DNA of 64,000 nucleotides from Saccharothrix sp. S26 (GCF_021390395.1 NZ_JAJUWT010000014.1:124001-188000); one strand, 5' to 3'; positions 8,146-18,104 are shown, numbered from the stretch's first letter. Notes: a model not told the origin generated them from the letters alone. Made by a program: numbers and translations.

Positions 8146-8781
8146 GTGAGGTTCCTGCGCCGCAACGCCGACGAAGCCGCCGAGACCACCACCGCCGAGG
8201 ACGCCCCCGCGGAGGTGACCCCGGCCGACCCGTCGCGCACGCCCGGCAAGGGGCGGCCCACGCCGAAGCGCCGCGAGGCCGAGGGCAAGCGGCGCGGACC
8301 GGTTCCGCCGCCGCCCCGCACGCAGCGCGAGGCGTTGAAGCGGGCGCGCGGGAGCAAGGTGTCCAAGGAGGAGCGGCGCGCGGCGGCCGTCGAGCGGCGG
8401 CAGCGGATGATGGCGGGCGAGGACAAGTACCTCCTGCCCCGCGACCGCGGCCCGGTGAAGGCCTACATCCGCGACGTGGTCGACTCGCGGCGCAACCTGA
8501 TGGGCCTGTTCATGCCGCTGGCCATCCTGGTGTTCGTGGCGCTGCTCGTGCCCGCGCCGGCGATCCAGCAGTACGCGACGCTGCTGACCACGTTCATGCT
8601 GCTGGCGATGATCGTCGAGGGCTTCGTGCTCGGCCGGCTGGTGAACCGCCGGGTGCGGCTGAAGTTCCCCAACGACACCACCCGCGGCCTGTCCATCGGC
8701 TGGTACTCGTTCATCCGGGCCAGCCAGCTGCGCCGGCTGCGCGTGCCCAAGCCCCGGGTGAGCCCCGGCGACAAGGTCTGA
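8146..8781 (+). CDS. DUF3043 membrane protein
   Basis: A 211-residue protein with a charged N-terminal half (about residues 1-110, rich in Arg, Lys, Glu and Pro), then two transmembrane segments at about 126-145 and 150-170, and a basic C-terminal tail. This architecture is typical of the actinobacterial DUF3043 family, whose function is unknown. A TACTCT -10 element ends six bases before GTG 8146, consistent with a leaderless transcript; an adjacent GTG at 8143 is also possible. Its conserved place next to glycerate kinase supports orthology with the mycobacterial gene. Confidence 0.8.
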   Translation: MRFLRRNADEAAETTTAEDAPAEVTPADPSRTPGKGRPTPKRREAEGKRRGPVPPPPRTQREALKRARGSKVSKEERRAAAVERRQRMMAGEDKYLLPRDRGPVKAYIRDVVDSRRNLMGLFMPLAILVFVALLVPAPAIQQYATLLTTFMLLAMIVEGFVLGRLVNRRVRLKFPNDTTRGLSIGWYSFIRASQLRRLRVPKPRVSPGDKV

Positions 8782-8833
8782 GCACCCGACAGTTCATTAG
8801 CTACCCGAACGATCTGGTACTAGGCTTGGCCGC

Positions 8834-9820
8834 ATGGAGTTCCGACGCCTCGGCCGCAGTGGCCTGAACATCAGCGAGATCTCGTACGGCAACTGGCTCA
8901 CCCACGGGTCCCAGGTCGAAGAGGACCAGGCGACCGCGTGCGTCCGGGCTGCCCTGGACGCCGGCGTGACCACCTTCGACACTGCTGACGTCTACGCCAA
9001 CACCAAGGCCGAGTCCGTGCTGGGCCGTGCGCTGGCGGGTCAGCGCCGCGAGTCGTTGGAGATCTTCACCAAGGTCTTCTGGCCGACGGGTCCCGGCGGC
9101 CCCAACGACAAGGGTCTCGGCCGCAAACACATCATGGAGTCGATCAACGGCTCGCTCAAGCGGCTGCAGACCGACTACGTCGACCTCTACCAGGCGCACC
9201 GCTACGACAAGTCGGTGCCGCTGGAGGAGACGATGCTCGCCTTCGCCGACCTCGTGCGGCAGGGCAAGGTGCTCTACATCGGCGTCTCGGAGTGGAACGC
9301 CGACCAGATCGCCCGGGGCGCGGCGCTGGCCCGTGAGCTGAACGTGCCGTTCATCTCCAACCAGCCGCAGTACTCGATGCTGTGGCGCGTCATCGAGTCC
9401 CAGGTGATCCCGACCTCCGAGCGCGAGGGCATCAGCCAGATCGTGTGGTCGCCCATCGCCCAGGGCGTGCTGACCGGCAAGTACCTGCCGGGCCGGCCGG
9501 TGCCCGAGGGTTCGCGGGCCACCGACGAGAACGGCTCGAAGTTCATCCAGCGCTTCCTGCGCGACGAGGTGCTGACCAAGGTCCAGCAGCTCAAGCCGCT
9601 CGCCGAGGAGGCCGGCCTGTCGCTGGCCCAGCTCGCGGTCGCGTGGACCCTGCAGAACCCGAACGTGGCCAGCGCGATCATCGGCGCCTCCCGCCCGGAG
9701 CAGGTGCACGAGAACGTCAAGGCCGCCGGCGTCAAGCTGGAGGACGAGCTGCTGAAGAAGATCGACGACGTGCTCGAGGGCGTCGTCGAAACCGACCCGC
9801 GGTTCACCATCACCCCCTGA
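8834..9820 (+). CDS. Aldo/keto reductase (voltage-gated K+ channel beta-like)
   Basis: A 328-residue NADP(H)-dependent oxidoreductase with a TIM-barrel fold. The family's catalytic tetrad can be assigned as Asp49, Tyr54, Lys80 and His122. The cofactor-binding end GASRPEQVHENVKAAGV is present near the C-terminus. The sequence resembles the Kv-beta/YghZ branch of aldo/keto reductases. The substrate cannot be inferred. It stands alone, with a terminator 13 bases after its stop, and has no equivalent at this place in the mycobacterial order. Confidence 0.88.
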   Translation: MEFRRLGRSGLNISEISYGNWLTHGSQVEEDQATACVRAALDAGVTTFDTADVYANTKAESVLGRALAGQRRESLEIFTKVFWPTGPGGPNDKGLGRKHIMESINGSLKRLQTDYVDLYQAHRYDKSVPLEETMLAFADLVRQGKVLYIGVSEWNADQIARGAALARELNVPFISNQPQYSMLWRVIESQVIPTSEREGISQIVWSPIAQGVLTGKYLPGRPVPEGSRATDENGSKFIQRFLRDEVLTKVQQLKPLAEEAGLSLAQLAVAWTLQNPNVASAIIGASRPEQVHENVKAAGVKLEDELLKKIDDVLEGVVETDPRFTITP

Positions 9821-9833
9821 CCCGCCCTCGGAC

Positions 9834-9866
9834 AGCCCCGCTCGGACTCCCGTCCCGAGCGGGGCT
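9834..9866. terminator. Terminator hairpin between convergent genes
   Basis: A 12-base-pair stem (AGCCCCGCTCGG and complement) with a 9-base loop lies between the aldo/keto reductase and the convergent XRE regulator. Confidence 0.75.
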
Positions 9867-9880
9867 TCCGCGTGCCGGGG

Positions 9881-10588
9881 TCAGCTGTCCGGACCGAGGA
9901 TCGCCGCCATGCGTTGCAGGAGGTAACCCGCGCACCAGCGGGCTTCGGTGTCCCTCGGGTCGACCGCTTCCTTCGCCAACTTCGCGGCGAGCCTTCGGGG
10001 TTCCGGCGCGCCGGCGGGGTCGTCCGCGACGGCGAGGGCGACGTCCCAACCGCACTGGATCAGCCGGGACACTTCGGATGCCAGGCACAGTCGCCGGACG
10101 GCGTCGTCGTTGTCCAGCACGCTGACGACCACGTCCGCGTTCTCCCTGCCGGGCAGGAACCCCAAGATGCTCACCGCGTTGGCCCTGAGCGTCGAGGTCC
10201 GACCGCTGACGGCCCACTGCCGGAAGTTCTCGATGGCCTTCGGCCCCAGCACCGGAGCCACCGCCGCGTCGATGGAACTGGACGTCGGCCCCTGGGCGAA
10301 GATGTCCGGGTCTCCGGATTCCACCGCTTCCCGAATGTGTTGCAGGTGTTCGGGATCGTCGATCTTCTTCAGTCGCGGGTGATTGATGTCCGATCGGTAC
10401 ACGCCGGCCCCTAATGCTCGTTCGTACGCCGCTACCACCTCTAGGGTAACCGGGTTCACGCCCGTCTCAACCAGCCCTAGATATGACTTCGAGTAGTTGG
10501 TCGCCTGGGCCATGCGGGTGAGCGAGAACCCGGCGTACTCCCGAGCAGCCCTCAACCGCGCACCGCTCACTTCGAGTGCCTGCGACAC
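9881..10588 (-). CDS. XRE-type helix-turn-helix regulator with helical C-terminal domain
   Basis: A 235-residue protein with an N-terminal Cro/C1 helix-turn-helix (about residues 6-60: RLRAAREYAGFSLTRMAQAT, SKSYLGLVETG). A helical, HEAT-like C-terminal half follows, rich in Ala, Arg and Asp. I start at GTG 10588 because AAGGGG lies six bases upstream; a longer reading to GTG 10633 would run into the upstream repeats. The region before it carries repeated CCAGAC words that may be its operator. The ligand and targets are unknown. Confidence 0.7.
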   Translation of the reverse strand: MSQALEVSGARLRAAREYAGFSLTRMAQATNYSKSYLGLVETGVNPVTLEVVAAYERALGAGVYRSDINHPRLKKIDDPEHLQHIREAVESGDPDIFAQGPTSSSIDAAVAPVLGPKAIENFRQWAVSGRTSTLRANAVSILGFLPGRENADVVVSVLDNDDAVRRLCLASEVSRLIQCGWDVALAVADDPAGAPEPRRLAAKLAKEAVDPRDTEARWCAGYLLQRMAAILGPDS

Positions 10589-10617
10589 AGTCACCCCCTT
10601 GCTCGCGTCCGGCGATA

Positions 10618-10700
10618 CCAGACGGTTCTGCACTCATACCAGACACCCGCACGACCACGCCACCAGACAGCGCCAGACCAGCGATCAGACCTCACCAGAC
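10618..10700. promoter_or_regulatory. Cluster of CCAGAC direct repeats
   Basis: CCAGAC occurs at 10618, 10639, 10663, 10673 and 10695, with a variant TCAGAC at 10685. Most intervals are close to one or two helical turns. The cluster lies between the XRE regulator and the divergent small genes, so it is a candidate operator array. Confidence 0.45.
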
Positions 10701-10773
10701 GCGTCGATCGACGGAACCGCTCAACCACACCGGTAAGAACGACTGCACCGGCCATCCGGCAACGGGAGGGGCG

Positions 10774-11055
10774 ATGTGGGCAGCTCTGACACTGATCGCT
10801 CCAGCGATCGGCGCCGTCGTGCTCGTGCGGTATCACCGGTGTTTTCGGTGCGACTGCGGCCATTGCCGGAGTCAGTTCACGTTTCTGCGCCGCTTGCACG
10901 AACGCGTGACGCGACGGGGCGGGGGCGGGAACACACGTCAATCGCAGACAAGGAGAGTTGGCACAAATGGTGATGCGACCTTCGGACGCGGTCGAGCAGA
11001 CGTCGTACGTCCGGATCATGAGCGAGGCGAAGTTCGAGGAATCCGTTACTGCTGA
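10774..11055 (+). CDS. Small membrane protein with cysteine cluster
   Basis: A possible 93-residue protein. GGGAGG precedes ATG 10774. One N-terminal transmembrane segment (residues 2-18) is followed by a Cys-rich stretch, CFRCDCGHC, that could bind metal. The C-terminal 30 residues are read out of frame over the start of the next gene, which is unusual and lowers confidence. No family is recognised. If real, it would be co-transcribed with the 74-residue protein that follows and controlled from the same region as the XRE regulator. Confidence 0.35.
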   Translation: MWAALTLIAPAIGAVVLVRYHRCFRCDCGHCRSQFTFLRRLHERVTRRGGGGNTRQSQTRRVGTNGDATFGRGRADVVRPDHERGEVRGIRYC

Positions 11056-11191
11056 CGGCGACTACGAGGTCACCTTCGACATGACGGCGACCGTCGCCCT
11101 GACGCCCGACGCGGCGGAGAAGCTGCACTGGATGCTCGGCGCGAAGATCCCGGAGCTGCGGCGGCTGGCCGCCGCGATGAGCCTGGACTAG
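10967..11191 (+). CDS. Small hypothetical protein
   Basis: A 74-residue acidic protein from ATG 10967, with an excellent AAGGAGAG ribosome site nine bases upstream. The middle part, GDYEVTFDMTATVALTP, looks like two beta-strands, and the C-terminus is helical. There is no signal peptide or membrane segment. I do not recognise the family. It lies opposite the XRE regulator and may be its target or partner. A hairpin follows the stop. Confidence 0.55.
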   Translation: MVMRPSDAVEQTSYVRIMSEAKFEESVTADGDYEVTFDMTATVALTPDAAEKLHWMLGAKIPELRRLAAAMSLD

Positions 11192-11211
11192 CTCACCCGT
11201 GTCCCAGGCGG

Positions 11212-11240
11212 ACGGGCAGTGGTGCACCCGGACTGCCCGT
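11212..11240. terminator. Hairpin between convergent small genes
   Basis: A 9-base-pair stem (ACGGGCAGT and complement) with an 11-base loop, between the stop of the 74-residue gene and the convergent 66-residue gene. Confidence 0.55.
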
Positions 11241-11279
11241 TCCCTGGACGTCGGCCGGCCCCCAAGACCCGACCGACGG

Positions 11280-11480
11280 CTACTCGGCCGGTGCGAGGGA
11301 CATCGGGCCGTAGACCTCCGACTCGCTGCGCAGCAACGTCACCTGGGCCACGCCCGACTCCCGCAGCTCGACCCACGCGGAGGAGAACCAGTCCTCGGCC
11401 GCGGTCTGGTCGGGGAACGCGACCGCCGGACCGTCGACCTCGTGCCCCTGCTCGTCCTGGTACCGCCACCGGTACTCCAT
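11280..11480 (-). CDS. Small hypothetical protein
   Basis: A 66-residue soluble acidic protein (MEYRWRYQDEQGHEVDG onward). The ATG at 11480 has a near-perfect ribosome site, GAGGAGGT, upstream. The sequence suggests a small alternating beta/alpha domain with conserved-looking Trp residues. No known domain is recognised. It is convergent with the gene before it and divergent from cobU, with fewer than 80 bases between the two start codons. Function unknown. Confidence 0.55.
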   Translation of the reverse strand: MEYRWRYQDEQGHEVDGPAVAFPDQTAAEDWFSSAWVELRESGVAQVTLLRSESEVYGPMSLAPAE

Positions 11481-11558
11481 GACGGACCTCCTCGCGTTGC
11501 TCCGTACGGGTAACGTTCCCGGTCAGGCTATGTCCTCCCGGAACGGTTGGAGTGCGGT

Positions 11559-12116
11559 GTGACGCGTCGGACACTGGTGCTGGGTGGCGCGCGTTCGGGG
11601 AAGTCGGCGCACGCCGAGGGGTTGCTCACCGAAGACGTGGTGACCTACGTCGCCACCGCGCGCCGCTACCCCGACGACGCCGACTGGGAGCTGCGGATCG
11701 CCCAGCACGTGGCCCGCCGCCCCAGCACGTGGACCACGGTGGAAGCGCCCGCCCCCAACGACCTGATCGCCCTGCTCACGGCCACCAGCGAGGTCGACCC
11801 GCCGATCCTGGTGGACGACGTGGCGACCTGGCTCAACGGCGTGCTGGACGACGCGGGCGCGTGGGAGGGCCACGGCATGGGGCAGGTCGAGGCCGAGTGC
11901 ACGGCACTGGTCCGAGCGGTCGCCGGGACCCGCGCCCGGTTGGTCCTCGTCTCGGCGGAGGTCGGCCTCGGCGTCGTGCCCAGCACGCACTCTGGCAGGC
12001 TCTTCCGCGATCACCTCGGCTCGCTCAACGCGCGGCTGGCCGAGGTCTGCGACGAGGTGCTGCTGGTCGTCGCCGGAATCCCACTGCGACTGCGCGAACC
12101 CGGAGGTAGTCGGTGA
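11559..12116 (+). CDS. cobU: Adenosylcobinamide kinase / adenosylcobinamide-phosphate guanylyltransferase
   Basis: A bifunctional enzyme of the cobalamin nucleotide-loop pathway. It phosphorylates adenosylcobinamide and then adds GMP. From GTG 11559 the product is 185 residues, the normal size; a TTG at 11547 would add four residues. The P-loop GGARSGKS is at residues 9-16, immediately at the N-terminus as in the family. It is the first gene of a tight cobU-cobT-cobS operon and overlaps cobT by four bases. No cobalamin riboswitch is apparent in the short upstream region. Confidence 0.93.
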   Translation: MTRRTLVLGGARSGKSAHAEGLLTEDVVTYVATARRYPDDADWELRIAQHVARRPSTWTTVEAPAPNDLIALLTATSEVDPPILVDDVATWLNGVLDDAGAWEGHGMGQVEAECTALVRAVAGTRARLVLVSAEVGLGVVPSTHSGRLFRDHLGSLNARLAEVCDEVLLVVAGIPLRLREPGGSR

Positions 12117-13150
12117 CCATCGAGTTCCCGTCCGTCGAGCCGCCGAGCGAGCACGTGCGCTTGCAGGCGCTGGCCAGGCACGGTGTGCTGACCAAGCCCG
12201 TCGGGTCGCTCGGCCGGCTCGAAGAGCTCGGCGCCTGGGTGGCCGCCTGCCAGGGCGACTGCCCGCCCCGCCCGTTCACCCGTCCCCGCGTGGTGGTCTT
12301 CGCGGGCGACCACGGCATCGCCCGGCACGGCGTCTCGGCCTACCCGCCGGAGGTCACGGGCCAGATGGTCGCGAACTTCCTCGCCGGCGGCGCGGCGGTG
12401 AACGTGCTGGCCAACGTCGCTGGCGCGACCGTCCGCGTGGTGGACGTGGCCGTCGACGCCGACACCGCCGTGGGCGACACCAAGGTCCGCCGCGGCTCCG
12501 GTTCCATCGACCGCGAGGACGCGCTGACCCGCGAAGAGGCCGAGCAGGCGATCGAGACCGGCCGCAAGCTCGTGGACGACGAGGTCGACGGTGGCGCGGA
12601 CCTGCTCATCGCGGGCGACATGGGCATCGGCAACACCACCCCGGCCGCCGTCCTCATCGCCGCCCTCACCGGGTCCGAGCCGGTCGCCGTGGTGGGCCGC
12701 GGCACGGGCATCGACGACCAGGGCTGGATGCGCAAGACCGCCGCCATCCGCGACGCCCTGCGCCGCGCCCGCCCGGTGATCAGCGACCCGGTGGCCCTGC
12801 TGGCCGCGTCCTCGGGCGCGGACATCGCCGCCATGACGGGCTTCCTGGTGCAGGCCGCCGTGCGCAAGACCCCGGTCATCCTCGACGGCGTGGTGGTCGG
12901 CGCGGCCGCCGTGGTCGCCGAGGAGATCGCACCCGGCGCGCGTGACTGGTGGGTCGCGGGCCACCGCTCGGCCGAGCCCGCCCACGCCCTGGCCCTGGGC
13001 CACCTCGGCCTCGAACCGCTGCTCGAGTTCGACATGCGCCTGGGCGAGGGCTCCGGCGCGGTCGCGGCGCTGCCGCTGGTCGTGATGGCGACGCGCATCC
13101 TGGCCGAGATGGCGACCTTCGACAGCGCGGGCATCTCCGGACCAGCCTGA
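12113..13150 (+). CDS. cobT: Nicotinate-nucleotide--dimethylbenzimidazole phosphoribosyltransferase
   Basis: It activates the lower base of cobalamin by moving ribose phosphate from nicotinate mononucleotide to dimethylbenzimidazole, giving alpha-ribazole phosphate. It is 345 residues, close to the family length. The family motifs [15 protein letters not shown] and [12 protein letters not shown] are visible, and the catalytic glutamate is in RLGEGSGA near the C-terminus. It starts with GTG overlapping the cobU stop (GTGA) and its own stop overlaps the cobS start, so translation is probably coupled. Confidence 0.95.
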   Translation: MTIEFPSVEPPSEHVRLQALARHGVLTKPVGSLGRLEELGAWVAACQGDCPPRPFTRPRVVVFAGDHGIARHGVSAYPPEVTGQMVANFLAGGAAVNVLANVAGATVRVVDVAVDADTAVGDTKVRRGSGSIDREDALTREEAEQAIETGRKLVDDEVDGGADLLIAGDMGIGNTTPAAVLIAALTGSEPVAVVGRGTGIDDQGWMRKTAAIRDALRRARPVISDPVALLAASSGADIAAMTGFLVQAAVRKTPVILDGVVVGAAAVVAEEIAPGARDWWVAGHRSAEPAHALALGHLGLEPLLEFDMRLGEGSGAVAALPLVVMATRILAEMATFDSAGISGPA

Positions 13151-13854
13151 TGCGCCTGGCGCTGTCCTGGCTGACCGTCCTGCCCGTCCGCGTCGGCTCC
13201 GACGAGGTCGACGCGCGGGCGGCACGGCGGGCCATCGCGTGCGCGCCGTTGGTCGGGCTGCTGCTGGGCGCGGCCGTCGTGGCGCTGCTCCTGCTGCCGT
13301 TGCCCGGCCTGGTGGCCGGTTTCCTCGTCGTGGGCTTCCTGGCGCTGGCCACGCGCGGCATGCACCTGGACGGGCTGGCCGACACCGCCGACGGCCTGGG
13401 CTGCTACGGACCGCCCGAACGGGCGCTCGCGGTGATGAAGGACGGCGGCGCGGGCCCGTTCGCGGTGGTCGCGCTCATCGTGGTGCTGGGCGCGCAGGCC
13501 GCCGCGTTCCCCGCCGTGACGTGGCCGGCGGTGCTCCTGGCGCTGACCGCCGGGCGGGCCGCGTTCGTGCTGTGCTGCCTGCGTGGCGTGCCGGCCGCCC
13601 GGCCGGAGGGCCTGGGCGCGCTGGTGGCCGGCACCCAGCCGCTCCGGGTCGCCCTGACCTGGTGGATCGCGCTGGCCGTGGCCGGGTTCTTCGTGCACCC
13701 GTGGCACGGTCCCCTGGCCGTCGCCGTGGCCGCGGCCCTGGTGCTGCTGCTGATCAGGCACACGCGCAAGCGGTTCGGCGGCATCACCGGCGACGTCCTG
13801 GGCGCGGCTTGCGAGACCGCCACGGTCACCGTCCTGGCCATCACCGCCCTGTGA
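13150..13854 (+). CDS. cobS: Adenosylcobinamide-GDP ribazoletransferase (cobalamin synthase)
   Basis: An integral membrane enzyme that joins adenosylcobinamide-GDP with alpha-ribazole (phosphate) to complete cobalamin. It has 234 residues from ATG 13150, which overlaps the cobT TGA stop by one base. Several hydrophobic helices are evident. The acidic family motif is present as MHLDGLADTADGLGCYG, and the C-terminal GGITGDVLGA motif is intact. The product of cobT is its substrate, consistent with the operon order. A hairpin follows before the convergent ilvE. Confidence 0.95.
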   Translation: MRLALSWLTVLPVRVGSDEVDARAARRAIACAPLVGLLLGAAVVALLLLPLPGLVAGFLVVGFLALATRGMHLDGLADTADGLGCYGPPERALAVMKDGGAGPFAVVALIVVLGAQAAAFPAVTWPAVLLALTAGRAAFVLCCLRGVPAARPEGLGALVAGTQPLRVALTWWIALAVAGFFVHPWHGPLAVAVAAALVLLLIRHTRKRFGGITGDVLGAACETATVTVLAITAL

Positions 13855-13892
13855 AGGTCGGTCAGTCCACTGCGGAAGCCGCGTGAGCACCT

Positions 13893-13920
13893 GTGCCCGT
13901 CTTCCGGAGGAGGCGGGCAC
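13893..13920. terminator. Terminator hairpin between cobS and ilvE
   Basis: Imperfect inverted repeat with a GTGCCCG / CGGGCAC base, located between the convergent cobS and ilvE stops. Confidence 0.55.
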
Positions 13921-13937
13921 AGAGCGGGCGCCCACCG

Positions 13938-15038
13938 TCAGTTGATCTTGGCCATCCACCCGTGCGGGTCGGCGACCAGGCCCTGCTGGATCCCGGTCAG
14001 GTGGTTGCGCAGCCGCATGGTCACCTCACCCGTGCGGCCGCCGGAGACGGAGAACTCGCCCTCCGCGTGCTTCACGTGCCCGACCGGCGTGATCACGGCC
14101 GCCGTGCCGCACGCGAACACCTCGGTCAGCTCGCCGGACTCGGCCTTCTTCTCCCACTCCTCCGTGGAGAACCGCCGCTCCTCCACCGCGTACCCGAAGT
14201 CGGCGGCCAGCCGCAGCAGCGAGTCGCGCGTGATGCCGGGCAGCAGCGCGCCGGACAGCTCGGGCGTCACGACCCGCGCCTGCTCGCCCGTGCCGAGGAC
14301 GAAGAACAGGTTCATGCCACCCATCTCCTCGACCCACCGGCGCTCCACCGCGTCCAGCCACACGACCTGGTCGCAGCCCTGCTCGGCGGCCTGCGCCTGC
14401 GCCACCAACGACGCCGCGTAGTTGCCCGCGAACTTCGCCGCGCCGGTCCCGCCGGGTGCCGCGCGCACGTACTCGGTCGACAACCACACCGTCACCGGCT
14501 TCAACCCGCCCGCGAAGTACGACCCGGCGGGCGAGGCGATGAGCACGTACAGGTACTCCTTCGCCGGCCGCACGCCCAGCCCCTTCTCGGTGGCGAACAG
14601 GTACGGCCGCAGGTACAGCGACTCCTCGGGGATGGCGGGCACCCAGCGCTCGTCGACGGCCAGCAGCTCCCGGATCGACTCCAGGAACAGCTCGTCGGGC
14701 AGCTCGGGCATCGCCAACCGGCGGGCCGACGCGCGGAAGCGCTCGGCGTTCGCCTCGGGGCGGAAGGACGCGATCGAACCGTCGGGCTGGCGGTAGGCCT
14801 TGAGCCCTTCGAAGATCGCCTGGCCGTAGTGCAGCACCATGGCCGCCGGGTCCAGCTCCAGCGAGTGGTAGGGCTCGACGACGGCGTCGTGCCAGCCCTG
14901 CTCCTGGTTCCAGCGGATCGTCACCATGTGGTCGGTGAAGTGCTGCCCGAAGCCCGGCTTGGCGAGTACCTCCGCAACGCGCTCCGGGGTCGCCGGCTGC
15001 GGGTTGGGGGTCCGGGTGAAAGGCAACGCGGTCGTCAT
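13938..15038 (-). CDS. ilvE: Branched-chain amino acid aminotransferase
   Basis: A 366-residue PLP-dependent fold-type IV transaminase catalysing the last step of leucine, isoleucine and valine synthesis and the first step of their breakdown. The segment [14 protein letters not shown] contains the Schiff-base lysine. [10 protein letters not shown] and [11 protein letters not shown] are family blocks. The length matches the actinobacterial eukaryote-like BCAT. It starts at an ATG at 15038 with about 165 bases of upstream DNA before the APC permease gene. It is in its conserved place between cobS and leucyl aminopeptidase. Confidence 0.95.
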   Translation of the reverse strand: MTTALPFTRTPNPQPATPERVAEVLAKPGFGQHFTDHMVTIRWNQEQGWHDAVVEPYHSLELDPAAMVLHYGQAIFEGLKAYRQPDGSIASFRPEANAERFRASARRLAMPELPDELFLESIRELLAVDERWVPAIPEESLYLRPYLFATEKGLGVRPAKEYLYVLIASPAGSYFAGGLKPVTVWLSTEYVRAAPGGTGAAKFAGNYAASLVAQAQAAEQGCDQVVWLDAVERRWVEEMGGMNLFFVLGTGEQARVVTPELSGALLPGITRDSLLRLAADFGYAVEERRFSTEEWEKKAESGELTEVFACGTAAVITPVGHVKHAEGEFSVSGGRTGEVTMRLRNHLTGIQQGLVADPHGWMAKIN

Positions 15039-15204
15039 GACAGCACGATAGCCGCCACTTCTACGTCAGAAAATCGCTGTCCCGATGCTCGGACATCCAA
15101 CCTTCAGCGGGAGCCGGTCGAAGGGTGGTCTACGAGTGGGCCGCGGGTGCGGCGACAGGCGGTCGGCGGGTGGGGCGAGGGGGCGGTCGGCAAGGGCCGG
15201 CGGT

Positions 15205-16410
15205 TCACCCGACCGGTTGTCGCGCCCGGCCCAGTCCGAGCAATCCGGTGCCCACCACGAGCCCCACCCCGGTGATCGCCAACGCCTCGGCGGGCGCGCT
15301 CATCGCCAGCAGCACCGACAGCCCCAGCCCCAGGCACGCCGTGCGCATCGGCCACGTCCGGTCCTCTTGGAGCAGCACGCGGGCCGAAGCGTTCGTGAAG
15401 CCGTAGTAGAACGCCGTCCCGCACGCGCCCACCGCCAGCGCCGTCGCCGGCGGCAGCGCCACCACCGCGCCGATCGCCAGCGCCGCGCTCACCACCTCCA
15501 GCGGCCAGCCCGCCCGGATCCGCGGCAGGTCACCCGTCTCGGTCAACCCGACCAGGGTCCGGCGCGCCGACGCGAGCACGAAGAACAACGACGACACCGC
15601 CGCCACCGCCGCACCGACCGAGAGCACGGGCAGCAGCCACCGCCCGTCGGCCACGACCAACGCGTCACGCAGCGGCGCGGGCGACAGCGCCAACCTCGCC
15701 GACCCGAGCTGCCGCAGCACTGCCGCACCGACCCCGACGCCCATCAGCAGCACCGCACCGATCGCCACCGGCACCGCGAAGTGCAGCACCCGGGCGGAGA
15801 ACACCTGGTCACCGGCCCGGGGCGCGGTCACCCGCTCGAAACCGACGAACGCCGCGAACAACACCAGCGACGCGCCCATGACCCCGTCGAACCCGGGACC
15901 GCCCGCACCCGTCGAGGGGTTCTCCGGCGGTGCTACCGAGAAGCACACCAACACCACGAGCGCCAGCACGCCGAGCACGACACCGACCGCCGCCACGCTC
16001 AGCCCGGTGCTCCACCGGACCCCGGCCGCGCCCAACGCCGCCGTCACCGCGATCAGCCCCACGGCCGCCACCACCCGGTGCTCGGGCACGACGTACGCCC
16101 CGAACATCCCGGCCAGCGCCGCGGCCACGCCCGCTCTGCCCACCAGGTGCGCGCTGGCCCCGACGCGGGCGGGCCAGGGCCCGAGCTGGTTGCGGATGTA
16201 GGCGTACCCGCCTGGTGCGTCCGGGTACGCGCGGTGCTGGTCCGCGGTCGAGAACGCGCAGCACAGCGCGGCCACCGCGGCTAAGACCAGACCGGGGAGG
16301 AACCACGGACCCGCGACGGCGGCGGCGGGGGCGAAACCGGTGAAGACACCGGCCCCCAGCGTCGCGCCGAGTGCGAGCGCCACGGCCCCTGCACGGGGCG
16401 TGATTGTCAC
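15205..16410 (-). CDS. APC superfamily amino acid permease
   Basis: A polytopic membrane protein of about 401 residues with some 12 hydrophobic segments, starting at GTG 16410. The N-terminal half carries the APC signature: ALGATLGAGVFTGFAP (unwound helix 1) and YPDAPGGYAYIRNQLG. It is predicted to move amino acids or amines with a cation. The closest general type is the basic-amino-acid/polyamine branch, but the substrate is not assignable. An extended frame reaches 16431. It has no partner gene and is divergent from pepA. Confidence 0.82.
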   Translation of the reverse strand: MTITPRAGAVALALGATLGAGVFTGFAPAAAVAGPWFLPGLVLAAVAALCCAFSTADQHRAYPDAPGGYAYIRNQLGPWPARVGASAHLVGRAGVAAALAGMFGAYVVPEHRVVAAVGLIAVTAALGAAGVRWSTGLSVAAVGVVLGVLALVVLVCFSVAPPENPSTGAGGPGFDGVMGASLVLFAAFVGFERVTAPRAGDQVFSARVLHFAVPVAIGAVLLMGVGVGAAVLRQLGSARLALSPAPLRDALVVADGRWLLPVLSVGAAVAAVSSLFFVLASARRTLVGLTETGDLPRIRAGWPLEVVSAALAIGAVVALPPATALAVGACGTAFYYGFTNASARVLLQEDRTWPMRTACLGLGLSVLLAMSAPAEALAITGVGLVVGTGLLGLGRARQPVG

Positions 16411-16605
16411 CGGTACACAGTCCCATATCAACCAGGTGACGACGACCGCCCGCCTGGTCGACCCCCATTCGTGTTAATTGTTACTCATTGCGATCGAAGG
16501 TGCGGCCGCCCTGGGTCTGAACGAGACCTTTAGCATTCGTCACGATCAACCCCCATCCCGCCGCACGACCAGGAAGTGCCGGGAGGACCCCGTCAAGGAG
16601 CCGCA

Positions 16606-18102
16606 GTGACCGCGCCGAAGCTGGCCATCACCGACAGTGACCCGAGCAGCACCGCCGCCGACGCCGTTGTGGTGGGCACAGTCCAGGGACCGGACGGCCT
16701 CGCCCTGGCCGCCGGCTCGGAGGCGGTGAACGCCGCGTTCGACGGCGCGCTGCTGGACGTGCTCGACGCCGTCGGCGCGAGCGGCAAGGCCGACGAGGTC
16801 GTCACCGTGCCCACGCTGGGCAAGCTCGCCGCGCGCGCCGTGCTCGCCGTGGGCCTGGGCAAGCCCGCCGAGGACGGCTCGGTCACCGAGGAGCAGGTGC
16901 GCCGCGCGTCCGGTGCCGCCGCCCGCGCGCTCGCCGGCCGCAAGCGCGCCGTCACCACGCTGTCCACCCTGCACCTGGGCCCCGCGGTCGAGGGCACGGT
17001 GCTGGGCGCGTACGCGTTCACCGCCTACAAGTCGAACAAGGGCGACGGCCCGGTCGCCCGCGTCGACCTCGTCGCGCCGGCCGAGGGCACCATCCGGGCG
17101 CACCGCGCGACGCTCAAGGCGTCCACCGCGATCGCCGAGGCCGTCACCGCGACCCGCGACCTGGTCAACACCCCGCCGAACGACCTGTTCCCCGCGTCGT
17201 TCGCGGAGCGGGCCGCCGCGCTGGCCAAGGCCGAGGGCCTCGAGGTCGAGGTGCTGGACGAGAAGGCGCTGCGCAAGCAGGGCTTCGGCGGCATCCTCGG
17301 CGTCGGCGGCGGCTCCAGCCGTCCCCCGCGCCTGGTGCGCATCACCTACCGCGGCCCTAAGGCGGGCAAGAAGGTCGCGCTGGTCGGCAAGGGCATCACG
17401 TTCGACACCGGCGGCATCTCCATCAAGCCCGCCGCGGGCATGGACGAGATGACCTCGGACATGGGCGGCGCGGCGGCCGTGATCGCCACCGTCGTGCTGG
17501 CGGCGAAGCTGAAGTATCCGCTGGAGGTCACCGCGTGGGCCCCGATGGCGGAGAACATGCCGTCGGGCACCGCCTACCGGCCCGGCGACGTTCTGACCAT
17601 GTACGGCGGCAAGACCGTCGAGGTGCTCAACACCGACGCCGAGGGCAGGCTCATCCTGTCCGACGCGATCGTGCGCGCCTGCGAGGACGGCCCGGACTAC
17701 CTGATCGAGACGTCCACGCTGACCGGCGCGCAGGTCGTGTCGCTGGGCAAGCGGACCGCCGGCGTCATGGGCACCGACGAGTTCCGCGACCGGGTGGCCG
17801 CGCTCGGCCGCGCCGTGGGCGAGCAGGCGTGGGCCATGCCGCTGCCGGACGAGCTGCGCGGCGACCTGGACTCGAAGGTCGCCGACATCGCGAACGTCGC
17901 CGGGCACCGGTTCGGCGGGATGCTGGCGGCGGGCGTGTTCCTGCGCGAGTTCGTGGCCGAGGGCGTGACCTGGGCGCACATCGACGTGGCCGGCCCGTCG
18001 TTCCACACGGGGGCCCCGTACGGGTACACGACCAAGGGCGGCACCGGCGTCCCGGTGCGCACCCTGGCGGCGGTGCTCGCCGACATCGCGGCGAACGGCT
18101 GA
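16606..18102 (+). CDS. pepA: Leucyl aminopeptidase (M17 family)
   Basis: A cytosolic, hexameric, two-metal aminopeptidase that removes N-terminal residues from peptides. The 498-residue length is normal. The signature NTDAEGRL and the metal-ligand region [14 protein letters not shown] are intact, as is [14 protein letters not shown] 16606 follows an AAGGAG ribosome site at eight bases; the frame opens upstream to 16576 but without a ribosome site. It keeps the ilvE-pepA neighbourhood of related actinomycetes. Remains of another gene lie antisense just after its stop. Confidence 0.95.
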   Translation: MTAPKLAITDSDPSSTAADAVVVGTVQGPDGLALAAGSEAVNAAFDGALLDVLDAVGASGKADEVVTVPTLGKLAARAVLAVGLGKPAEDGSVTEEQVRRASGAAARALAGRKRAVTTLSTLHLGPAVEGTVLGAYAFTAYKSNKGDGPVARVDLVAPAEGTIRAHRATLKASTAIAEAVTATRDLVNTPPNDLFPASFAERAAALAKAEGLEVEVLDEKALRKQGFGGILGVGGGSSRPPRLVRITYRGPKAGKKVALVGKGITFDTGGISIKPAAGMDEMTSDMGGAAAVIATVVLAAKLKYPLEVTAWAPMAENMPSGTAYRPGDVLTMYGGKTVEVLNTDAEGRLILSDAIVRACEDGPDYLIETSTLTGAQVVSLGKRTAGVMGTDEFRDRVAALGRAVGEQAWAMPLPDELRGDLDSKVADIANVAGHRFGGMLAAGVFLREFVAEGVTWAHIDVAGPSFHTGAPYGYTTKGGTGVPVRTLAAVLADIAANG

Positions 18103-18104
18103 CC

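Noticed and set aside
11481..11558. Cobalamin riboswitch before cobU
   Set aside because: The upstream gap is under 80 bases and lacks the B12-box sequence.
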